A stretch of DNA of 11,184 nucleotides from CAVSUR01 sp052143655. Lineage in GTDB: Bacteria; Actinomycetota; Actinomycetes; Streptosporangiales; Streptosporangiaceae. The notes under the pieces are model-generated. The model was not told the origin of the DNA. It made no database searches and saw nothing but the letters and a program-made list of their open reading frames with translations. How positions within the stretch are numbered: position 1 is the first letter of the stretch; every line of letters starts with the position of its first letter. A program made the translations under genes and the position numbers. Shown here piece by piece: positions 1-5,031 of the stretch. Location: contig JBKQSL010000366.1 of the NCBI GenBank assembly GCA_052143655.1, positions 1 to 11,184 of the forward strand, given 5' to 3'.

Positions 1-14
1 CAGGCAGCGCGCGG

Positions 15-1205
15 TCAGGCGGGCTTGCGCCCGGTGAGCCCCAGTTCCCGGGCGATGATCATGCGCTGCACCTCAGAGGTGCCCTCGCCGATCTCCAGTA
101 CCTTGGCGTCCCGGTAGAACCGCGCCACCGGGACCTCGTTCATGAACCCGTAGCCGCCGAAGACCTGCGTGGCGGCCCGGGCGTTGTCCATGGCGGCGTT
201 CGACGCGACGAGCTTGGCGATCGCGGCATCCTTCTTGACCCGCTGGCCGACTGTCAGCCGGGCCGCCGCGTCCCGCCAGGCGATGCGGGCCGTATGCGCC
301 CGCGCCTCCATGTCCGCGATCTTGAACTGGATGTCCTGGTAGTAACTCAGCCGGTGGCCGAACGCGGACCGCTCGCTGACGTAGCGCAGGCACTCGTCCA
401 CGCAGCCCTGCGCGAGCCCGGCGGCCAGGGCGGCGATCGCGACCCGGCCCTCGTCAAGGGTCTGCAGGAACTGGGCGTAGCCGCGGCCGCGCTGGCCGAG
501 GAGGCTCGCCTCCGGCACCCGGCACGCGCTGAACGCCAGCTCCCGGGTATCCGAGGCGCACCAGCCGACCTTGGAGTACTCCGGCGCGACGGTCAGGCCC
601 GGCGTGCCGGACGGGACCATGATCGCCGAGATCTCCCGGCGGCCGTCGCCGGGACCCGGGCCGGTGATCGCCAGGACGGTGATGACCGAGGTGATCGAGG
701 TGCCTGCGTTGGTGATGAACGCCTTGGAGCCGTCGATCACCCAGTCGCCCTCGCCACCAGGCTCGCTCTCGAGCCGGGCCGTGGTGCGCATGCCGCCGGC
801 GATGTCGGAGCCGCCGCCGGGCTCGGTCAGCCCGAACGCGGCCAGCCGCTCCCCCCGGCACAGCTCCGGCAGCCAGCGCTCGCGCTGCGCCGCGGTCCCG
901 AACCGGTAGATCGGCATCGCGCCGAGCGCCACGCCCGCTTCCAGCGTGATCGCCACCGACGAGTCCACCCGGGCCAGCTCGTGCAAGGCCACGCACAGCG
1001 CGAGCATGTCGCCGCCCATCCCGCCGTACTCCTCGGGGAACGGCAGGCCGAACAGGCCCAGCTTGCCCATCTTGGCCACCAGCTCGTACGGGAACTCGCC
1101 GCGCTGGTAGTAGCCGCCGATCACCGGCGCTACCGCAGCACGCGCGAACTCGGCCACAGCCGCGCGCAGCGCCTCGTGCTCGTCGCTGAGCCCGTAGCTG
1201 ATCAT
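15..1205 (-). CDS. Acyl-CoA dehydrogenase family protein
   Basis: 396 aa, normal length for the family. Soluble FAD enzymes of this family introduce an alpha,beta double bond into an acyl-CoA and pass electrons to electron-transfer flavoprotein. Visible features are an N-terminal helical part (about 1-115), the family signature GLTEPGGGSD at 125-134, a beta domain (about 125-235), and a C-terminal helical domain ending in the IGEGTSEVQR segment. E374 in that segment sits where the catalytic base lies in short/medium-chain enzymes. The ATG start is preceded by AAAGGGG a few bases upstream, and the protein begins as relatives do. It lies 40 bp downstream of the quinone-oxidoreductase-like gene on the same strand, so co-transcription is likely. 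Chain length and substrate (straight, branched, or a ring-derived CoA ester) cannot be read from the sequence. The gene ends near the window edge; what follows is unseen. Confidence 0.93.
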   Translation of the reverse strand: MISYGLSDEHEALRAAVAEFARAAVAPVIGGYYQRGEFPYELVAKMGKLGLFGLPFPEEYGGMGGDMLALCVALHELARVDSSVAITLEAGVALGAMPIYRFGTAAQRERWLPELCRGERLAAFGLTEPGGGSDIAGGMRTTARLESEPGGEGDWVIDGSKAFITNAGTSITSVITVLAITGPGPGDGRREISAIMVPSGTPGLTVAPEYSKVGWCASDTRELAFSACRVPEASLLGQRGRGYAQFLQTLDEGRVAIAALAAGLAQGCVDECLRYVSERSAFGHRLSYYQDIQFKIADMEARAHTARIAWRDAAARLTVGQRVKKDAAIAKLVASNAAMDNARAATQVFGGYGFMNEVPVARFYRDAKVLEIGEGTSEVQRMIIARELGLTGRKPA

Positions 1206-1245
1206 CTCTGCCCCTTTGCAGACATCCGCCAGCGCCGGTGCGGCG

Positions 1246-2211
1246 TCAGGCGAATTCCAGCAGGACCTTGCCGGACTTGCCGGGCCGGCCCAGGTAGTCG
1301 AACGCCGCCGCGGCGTCGCTGGCCGTGAAGACCCGGTCGATGCGCGGGGCGGCCCGCCCGGCCGCGAGCACCGGGACGACCGACCGGGCGAACGCCTGCA
1401 CCGCCGCCGCCTTCTGCTCGACCGACCGGGCGCGCAGCATCGTGCCGTACACGCTGGCCCGCTTGGACATCAGCGCGCGCAGCGAGATCTCCCCGGCGTG
1501 GCCGCCGCCGGTGCCGACGACCACGATCCGGCCCTGCGACGCCAGGACCTCGAAATCCAGCTTCAGGTTCGGCGCGCCGATCAGCTCCAGCACCACATCC
1601 GCGCCGCCCATCTCGGCCAGCCGGGCGGCGGCGGTGTCCGGCGTGACGACCACCGCGCCCTGCTCCGCCAGCCAGCCCGCCGACTCCGGTGTCCGCACGC
1701 ACGCCACGGCCCGGGCGCCGGCGGCGAGGGCCAGCAGCACCCCGGCCGAGCCGACGCCGCCGTTGGCCCCGTTGACCAGCAGGACCTCGCCCATCTGCAG
1801 CTCGCAGCGGGTGAACGCCGCGTCGTGCGCGGTGATGTAGGCCTCGGGGACCGCAGCCGCGGCATCGTCGCCGAGGTGTTCGGGGATGGCGGCCAGGTGC
1901 CGCTCGTGCACCACCGCCCTGTCGGCCAGGCCGCCCCCGCCCACCAGGCCGAATACCCGGCTGCCGACCTTCCAGTCGCGCACGCCGGGGCCGGTGTGGA
2001 CCACCGTGCCGGCCACCTCCAGCCCGGGGATGTCGGCAGGACTGCCCGGCGGTGCCGGATAGTAGCCGCTGCGCTGCACCACGTCCGCCTGGTTCAGCCC
2101 CGCGAACCGGGCCGCGACCAGCACCTCGTGCGTGCCCGGCACCGGATCGGGCCGCTCGGCGAACTGCACGACCTCGTTCCCGCCCGCACCCGTGAACGTC
2201 ACTGCCCGCAC
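1246..2211 (-). CDS. NADPH:quinone oxidoreductase-like MDR protein
   Basis: Medium-chain dehydrogenase/reductase of the zeta-crystallin/QOR subgroup, 321 aa from this start. The family reduces quinones or enones with NADPH. Numbered from the chosen start, the N-terminal GroES-like domain has GLNQADVVQRSGYY (38-51) and PGLEVAGTV (62-70). The Rossmann domain has NGANGGVGSAG (147-157). The Cys cluster and zinc ligands of alcohol dehydrogenases are absent, as in QOR. I chose GTG at 2211 because the protein then begins VRAVTFTG, as family members do, and a purine-rich GGAAGGCGGGA lies just upstream. An in-frame GTG at 2280 would add 23 unrelated residues and would place the candidate promoter inside the gene. 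The acyl-CoA dehydrogenase follows 40 bp downstream on the same strand. The physiological substrate is unknown; detoxification or an enoyl reduction linked to acyl-CoA metabolism are both possible. Confidence 0.9.
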   Translation of the reverse strand: MRAVTFTGAGGNEVVQFAERPDPVPGTHEVLVAARFAGLNQADVVQRSGYYPAPPGSPADIPGLEVAGTVVHTGPGVRDWKVGSRVFGLVGGGGLADRAVVHERHLAAIPEHLGDDAAAAVPEAYITAHDAAFTRCELQMGEVLLVNGANGGVGSAGVLLALAAGARAVACVRTPESAGWLAEQGAVVVTPDTAAARLAEMGGADVVLELIGAPNLKLDFEVLASQGRIVVVGTGGGHAGEISLRALMSKRASVYGTMLRARSVEQKAAAVQAFARSVVPVLAAGRAAPRIDRVFTASDAAAAFDYLGRPGKSGKVLLEFA

Positions 2212-2248
2212 CAGATCCCGCCTTCCCGCCGAGTTCTTGTCCGCCTGC

Positions 2249-2254
2249 AATCTA
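2249..2254 (-). promoter_or_regulatory. Candidate -10 box for the QOR-like operon
   Basis: On the minus strand the hexamer TAGATT lies about 38 bases before the GTG at 2211, in a locally A/T-richer patch (GGTAGCTAGATTGC). It fits the actinobacterial TANNNT form and would give a roughly 30-base leader with the ribosome site near its end. The matching -35 is poor (GGGACC at 17 bases). Weak prediction by eye. Confidence 0.25.
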
Positions 2255-2293
2255 GCTACCCGCTCCGGCCCGGTCCCCACTCGGCGCGGCGTT

Positions 2294-2317
2294 CCGCCGT
2301 CGGCGGGCGTGCCCGCC
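2294..2317. repeat. Overlapping GC-rich inverted repeats in the divergent intergenic region
   Basis: Two overlapping perfect dyads share bases. CCGCCG (2294-2299) pairs with CGGCGG (2301-2306), and GGCGGGC (2302-2308) pairs with GCCCGCC (2311-2317). The two pairings exclude each other. The block lies about 90 bases upstream of the QOR-like start and 270 bases upstream of the FHA gene, so it could be an operator for either. Dyads this GC-rich also arise by chance in such DNA. Confidence 0.3.
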
Positions 2318-2530
2318 TCTGTGACGAAGACAGGTAACCCGATACATCGCGTTCATGCCATCATTCAGTACCGTAGAGGCAGGCCCGGCTCCGGCCGGGG
2401 CCGGACCACGGGTGCCACCGACGGCATCCTCCGAGCAAACCGACATTCACCCCTAAAAGACCTATGGGACAATGGAGTTCGAACAGCACACCGAACAGGG
2501 CGACGGCAACCCGGGAACCCGCTCGCGCGT

Positions 2531-2579
2531 TACGCTCAGGCCTTCGGTGACCGTGGGACCGCAAATCTCGTCCAGGAGG
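2531..2579 (+). promoter_or_regulatory. Candidate promoter and ribosome site for the FHA gene
   Basis: TACGCT at 2531-2536 fits the actinobacterial TANNNT -10 form and would start a transcript near 2543. No good -35 is visible. AGGAGG at 2574-2579 is a near-ideal Shine-Dalgarno sequence five bases before the ATG at 2585, and it settles that start against longer in-frame extensions further upstream. Confidence 0.4.
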
Positions 2580-2584
2580 ACGTC

Positions 2585-3118
2585 ATGGCGACGCTGACCT
2601 GTCCCGCCTGCTCCAGCCAGGTGAAGCCAGGCGACCTCATCTGCTTCACCTGCGGCGCGAACCTCCCGCACGCCGAGTGGGAAGAGGACCCGCCCGCCCC
2701 GGCCACGATCATGCAGGAGACGCTGTCGGCCGATGAGGTACGCGGCCCGATCTCCTCCTCCGTGCTGCGGCTGGCCTTCCCCACCGGCAACGTGGAGGTG
2801 CCGGCCGGCACGTCGCTGCTGCTCGGCCGGGATCCGGCCGAGTCGCTCGTCGCCGCGGCGTTCGCGGGGCACGAGAACGTATCCCGCAGGCACGCGACCG
2901 TGATGATGGACGACGCCGGGCACGCATCGATCCGGGACGAGAACTCGACCAACGGCACGTTCGTCAACGGCGACCGGGTGCTGCCCGGAATCGCAGTCCG
3001 GCTGGCCGACGGTGACCTGGTCCGCCTGGCCGGGGACGTGACCGCCGAGGTGCTGCTGCCCCGGCCCGAAACCGACCCGGCGCTGGCCAGCCGCCAGGCC
3101 CCGGCCGAGCCGGCCTGA
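2585..3118 (+). CDS. Zinc-ribbon and FHA domain protein
   Basis: 177 aa, no signal peptide or membrane segment, so presumably cytosolic. The N-terminus is a four-cysteine zinc ribbon (C6, C9, C20, C23; CPAC and CFTC). A linker (about 30-60) contains TIMQET with a candidate phospho-Thr. The forkhead-associated domain occupies about 60-160, with the expected LLLGRD (78-83), SRRH (100-103) and NSTNGTFVNG (120-129). Known FHA domains use the equivalent GR, SRRH and N residues to bind phosphothreonine, so this protein probably reads the output of a Ser/Thr kinase. No kinase, phosphatase or secretion gene lies nearby to name a partner. The start is fixed by AGGAGG five bases before the ATG. It converges with the unknown gene at 3168-3752, with 49 bases between the stops. 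Confidence 0.9.
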   Translation: MATLTCPACSSQVKPGDLICFTCGANLPHAEWEEDPPAPATIMQETLSADEVRGPISSSVLRLAFPTGNVEVPAGTSLLLGRDPAESLVAAAFAGHENVSRRHATVMMDDAGHASIRDENSTNGTFVNGDRVLPGIAVRLADGDLVRLAGDVTAEVLLPRPETDPALASRQAPAEPA

Positions 3119-3172
3119 TCCCGCCTGGCCCCTCCTGGCCGGTCGGCAGCCGGCCCGGGCGGGCCGATCAGG
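3114..3172. terminator. Possible bidirectional terminator between convergent genes
   Basis: The 49 bases between the two converging stop codons hold a perfect hairpin, GGCCGG (3137-3142), loop TCGGCAG, CCGGCC (3150-3155). This is flanked by a longer-range 7-base inverted pair, CCTGATC (3114-3120) with GATCAGG (3166-3172), that spans both stop codons. There is no T-tract on either side, so this is not a classical intrinsic terminator. Position is the best argument. Confidence 0.3.
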
Positions 3173-3752
3173 GCTCGTCAGCGGCGAACCAGGGCCGGTC
3201 CCAGTCCGCGTCGTTGAACCACGGCTGATACGGGCCGCCAGATCCTGGCAGCCCGGGGTAGGTGCCGCGCCGGGACGGCGAGTGACCCTCGGATGACTGC
3301 TCGCCGGCCCCTGGCGGGTCCGCAGCGTCATCCGCCGCCTGGCCGTCCGCCGGTTCCCGATCTGGCCCCGCAGCCGGGCCGCGGTCCCCGGCCGCATCCC
3401 GCGGCTGGTCCGGGCTGTCCTCCGCCCCCGGTCCTGCCTCGGTCACCGGGCCTGCCGCTCTCCCCCGGCCCGCCGCGGTGCCCGGTCCGCCGCGGTCCGC
3501 CTCGTCCTGTCCTGGACGCTGATCAGGCGGCCCGGCCCTGTCCCGCGGCGCCCGGCCGTGATCAGCTCGGCCGGCCTCGCCTGGATCGGGGTCCGGGCCG
3601 CCTAGTTCCTGCAGCGGGTACCCGGCCGCGGACGGGTGTCCCGGGGGCAGCCGTTCCAGGCGCCGCCGCAGTTCCGCCAGCCGCTCGGCTGGCCAGGCCG
3701 CCGGCTGTGCATCCGCCTCGTCCGGGCGGCCGGGCCAGTCTGGTCCTCGCAT
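3168..3752 (-). CDS. Hypothetical Pro/Gly/Asp-rich protein with C-terminal PWF repeats
   Basis: 194 aa. I do not recognise the family. Three parts are visible. First is an N-terminal segment with a short amphipathic helix followed by LPPGHPSA (ERLAELRRRLERL at about 23-35). Second is a long low-complexity linker (about 50-160) rich in G, P, D, R and A and surely disordered. Third is an aromatic acidic tail with two PWF motifs (177-179 and 187-189) in QPWFNDADWDRPWF. No signal peptide or membrane helix. The structured ends and the promoter-like sequence before the ATG (CACAAT ending seven bases upstream) favour this strand over the equally open opposite strand. The ribosome site is weak, so it may be leaderless. 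Such a protein could act as a linker or scaffold, but nothing nearby shows its role. It could also be a spurious frame in GC-rich DNA. Confidence 0.55.
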   Translation of the reverse strand: MRGPDWPGRPDEADAQPAAWPAERLAELRRRLERLPPGHPSAAGYPLQELGGPDPDPGEAGRADHGRAPRDRAGPPDQRPGQDEADRGGPGTAAGRGRAAGPVTEAGPGAEDSPDQPRDAAGDRGPAAGPDREPADGQAADDAADPPGAGEQSSEGHSPSRRGTYPGLPGSGGPYQPWFNDADWDRPWFAADEP

Positions 3753-3759
3753 GCCGACG

Positions 3760-3789
3760 ATTGTGCTCCGGCCTCGGCGGCCGCGTCAG
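3760..3789 (-). promoter_or_regulatory. Candidate leaderless promoter of the PWF-repeat protein
   Basis: On the minus strand CTGACG (3789-3784) and CACAAT (3765-3760) are separated by 18 bases, and the ATG at 3752 begins seven bases after the -10. Each hexamer matches four of six consensus bases. The spacing implies a leaderless transcript. The tandem 20-bp repeat lies immediately upstream of the -35 position, where an activator would sit. Confidence 0.35.
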
Positions 3790-3800
3790 CCGGCGACCTT

Positions 3801-3840
3801 GTTAATAACTGTTGTTCTTGGTTAATAACTGTTGTTCTTG
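3801..3840. repeat. Perfect tandem duplication of a 20-bp AT-rich element
   Basis: Two exact head-to-tail copies of GTTAATAACTGTTGTTCTTG (3801-3820 and 3821-3840). At about 30% GC they stand out sharply from surrounding sequence. Each copy contains a near-perfect 16-base dyad, AATAAC-TGTT-GTTCTT (one mismatched pair), and a smaller GTTA-A-TAAC dyad. The 20-bp period is close to two helical turns, which would put two bound proteins on the same face. The repeats lie 49-88 bases upstream of the leftward gene and about 130 bases upstream of the rightward PAP2 gene. A two-site operator or activator site is the simplest reading. Confidence 0.85.
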
Positions 3841-3911
3841 CCGGTGACCTGGCGCGCCCGCGGTGGCGCGGGAACGACGGCAGCCGGGCCCCTGCCACTG
3901 CCGAGATGACC

Positions 3912-3957
3912 GCCGGCTGCGCGAGCCGGCTGCGCGAGCCGGCGGCGCGCCGCCGGC
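3912..3957. repeat. Tandem 13-mer running into a 20-bp perfect palindrome
   Basis: GCCGGCTGCGCGA occurs twice in tandem (3912-3924, 3925-3937). A third, diverged copy begins at 3938 and forms a perfect 20-bp palindrome, GCCGGCGGCGCGCCGCCGGC (3938-3957). The palindrome ends two bases before the candidate -10 of the PAP2 gene, so it overlaps where a -35 would be. It could be an operator, a hairpin, or replication-slippage debris in GC-rich DNA. Confidence 0.6.
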
Positions 3958-3959
3958 CG

Positions 3960-3965
3960 TACGCT
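3960..3965 (+). promoter_or_regulatory. Candidate leaderless -10 of the PAP2 gene
   Basis: TACGCT ends seven bases before the GTG at 3973. TANNNT followed by six to seven bases and a start codon is the usual arrangement of leaderless actinobacterial transcripts, and there is no Shine-Dalgarno sequence here. No clear -35; that place is taken by the 20-bp palindrome. Confidence 0.4.
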
Positions 3966-3972
3966 GAACGGC

Positions 3973-4932
3973 GTGATCAACCTCGCGCTGTCCTGGCCCG
4001 TCGCGGCGACGACGGCTGCGGCGCTTGGCGTCGGCTCGGCCGGGCTGCGCCGGGCCAGGCGGCCGCGGCTGGTCGCAGCTGCGGATTCCGTCCGGGAGAC
4101 CGGGCTGGTCCTGGCCTTGTACGCGCTGTGGCAGTACGCGGGGTCGTTCTCCGTCATGGGCCCGGGCGGGGCCCTGGCCCGGGCCCGGTGGATCTGGCAC
4201 CTTGAGCGCACGCTGCACCTGCCCAGCGAGGCCGCCCTGCAGCGGGTGTTCCTGCCGCACCCGCTGATCATCGAGTTCCTGAACCTGTACTACCTGGGCC
4301 TGCACTTCCCCGTGCTGATCGGCTGCATGATCTGGCTGTTCATCTGGCACCGCGACGACTACCGGCGGATGCGCACCACGCTGGTGGTCTTCACGGCTGG
4401 CTGCCTGCTGATCCAGCTGATTCCGGTGGCGCCGCCGCGGATGCTGCCGCTGGCCGGCATGGTGGATACCGGGATTCTCTACCACCAGTCGGTGTACGCG
4501 ACCACCGCGGGCTTCGACCCGGACCAGCTGTCGGCGATGCCGTCGGTGCACGTGGGCTGGGCGCTGCTGGTCGCGATCGCGATCATCACTGCGGCGCGGA
4601 CCCGGTGGCGCTGGCTGGCCGTGCTGTACCCGGCGATGACCACGCTGGCCGTGGTCGTCACCGCGAACCATTACTGGCTGGACGGCATCGTCGCTGCCCT
4701 GCTGCTCGCCGCCGTGCTGCTGCTCCAGGTCGGATTCCGGCGGCTGCGGACCGCTGGGGCGGCCAGTCCCGGCCCGGCGCCGGAGCCTGCCCGCGCACTG
4801 GCCGCGCTGGAACTCCTGGCGCAGCCGGCCGACCGCCACAATGCGCCGCTAGGTCCGCCGCCCCAGCCGATCGCGGGACCAGCACGGGAAGACCAGCGCG
4901 GAAAGAGAGAAGGTGCCGATGAGCGACCTTGA
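3973..4932 (+). CDS. PAP2-superfamily (Aur1/Ipt1-like) membrane phosphatase/transferase
   Basis: 319 aa with about six membrane segments (roughly 3-24, 43-60, 98-125, 135-152, 195-209, 214-256). It carries the late phosphatidic-acid-phosphatase motifs: MPSVHVGWA (S191, H193) and ANHYWLDG (H233, D237), with PPR at 154-156 as a reduced first motif. In PAP2 enzymes the two histidines and the aspartate carry out phosphoryl transfer. The layout resembles the PAP2_3 (inositolphosphotransferase Aur1/Ipt1-like) branch common in actinomycetes. It probably removes or transfers a phosphoryl or phospho-alcohol group on a lipid or polyprenol at the membrane; the substrate is unknown. The tail after about 262 is Pro/Ala-rich and charged, probably cytosolic and disordered. 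GTG is preferred because the protein begins directly with a membrane segment and TACGCT sits seven bases upstream. The last 14 bases overlap a possible small ORF. Confidence 0.88.
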   Translation: MINLALSWPVAATTAAALGVGSAGLRRARRPRLVAAADSVRETGLVLALYALWQYAGSFSVMGPGGALARARWIWHLERTLHLPSEAALQRVFLPHPLIIEFLNLYYLGLHFPVLIGCMIWLFIWHRDDYRRMRTTLVVFTAGCLLIQLIPVAPPRMLPLAGMVDTGILYHQSVYATTAGFDPDQLSAMPSVHVGWALLVAIAIITAARTRWRWLAVLYPAMTTLAVVVTANHYWLDGIVAALLLAAVLLLQVGFRRLRTAGAASPGPAPEPARALAALELLAQPADRHNAPLGPPPQPIAGPAREDQRGKREGADERP

Positions 4933-5002
4933 GGTGATCCGGTTCCGGCCGGAACGGGACTTAGCCGATCCGGCATGTGACAAGCGGCCTGCCCGCTTGT
5001 GA
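4919..5002 (+). CDS. Possible small ORF (27 aa) between PAP2 and phosphofructokinase
   Basis: An ATG at 4919 is preceded by GAGAGAAGG, a good Shine-Dalgarno match six bases away, inside the end of the PAP2 gene. The frame runs 27 codons from MSDLEVIRFRPERD and stops at 5000-5002. It contains one TTA codon (4961), rare in such genomes. It covers a 14-bp palindrome (4942-4955), and its last codons form an 8-bp hairpin. It could be a translationally coupled small protein, a leader peptide for the downstream kinase gene, or chance. I know no family for it. Confidence 0.3.
   Translation: MSDLEVIRFRPERDLADPACDKRPARL
4942..5000 (+). promoter_or_regulatory. Palindrome and hairpin ahead of the phosphofructokinase gene
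   Basis: GTTCCGGCCGGAAC at 4942-4955 is a perfect 14-bp palindrome. ACAAGCGG (4980-4987), loop CCTGC, CCGCTTGT (4993-5000) is a perfect 8-bp stem, ending 31 bases before the GTG at 5032. There is no T-run after the stem, so it is not a typical terminator. The pair could be an operator plus RNA hairpin controlling the kinase, or the end of the PAP2 transcript. Confidence 0.4.
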
Positions 5003-5031
5003 GGATCACCGGCTGCTGCGACGATGGGGGC

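Larger units (their letters stand above)
2212..2584. other. Divergent intergenic region, no convincing gene
   Basis: 373 bases between the QOR-like gene (leftward) and the FHA gene (rightward). It holds the candidate QOR promoter, the overlapping GC dyads, an A/T-richer tract around 2320-2385, an isolated palindrome GTTCGAAC at 2477-2484 and the candidate FHA promoter and ribosome site at its right end. Frames open through parts of it show no recognisable protein and no ribosome site. Confidence 0.5.

Noticed and set aside
294..1328. Long plus-strand open frame over the acyl-CoA dehydrogenase
   Set aside because: It is the antisense shadow of a strongly conserved enzyme. Its translation is rich in Arg, Ala, Gly, Pro and His with no domain or ribosome site.
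2212..2280. Longer N-terminus for the QOR-like protein
   Set aside because: The 23 extra residues do not resemble the family, and a ribosome site precedes the GTG at 2211.
2462..3397. Minus-strand open frame across the FHA gene
   Set aside because: Arg/Gly-rich antisense translation with no motif, while the plus strand has a perfect FHA domain and Shine-Dalgarno.
3801..3840. SOS (LexA) box reading of GAAC-AACA-GTTA in the tandem repeat
   Set aside because: The second half-site is GTTA rather than GTTC and the outer bases do not fit TCGAAC-N4-GTTCGA. Neither flanking gene is a DNA-repair gene.
3801..3957. CRISPR or mobile-element end
   Set aside because: The repeats are tandem without spacers, there is no Cas or transposase gene, and there are no terminal inverted repeats with a target duplication.
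3802..4839. Minus-strand open frame over the PAP2 gene, beginning in the tandem repeat
   Set aside because: Gln/Arg/His-rich low-complexity antisense. The plus strand carries membrane helices and the PSxH and HxxxD motifs.
4999..5031. Upstream GTG start for the phosphofructokinase
   Set aside because: It adds 11 residues unlike the family and lies at the end of the 8-bp hairpin. GTG at 5032 gives the usual KLGIL beginning.
4933..5031. Lost aldolase C-terminus relocated upstream of the kinase gene
   Set aside because: Both strands were read through; no GYxGVYSSF-like or other communication-domain sequence is present.
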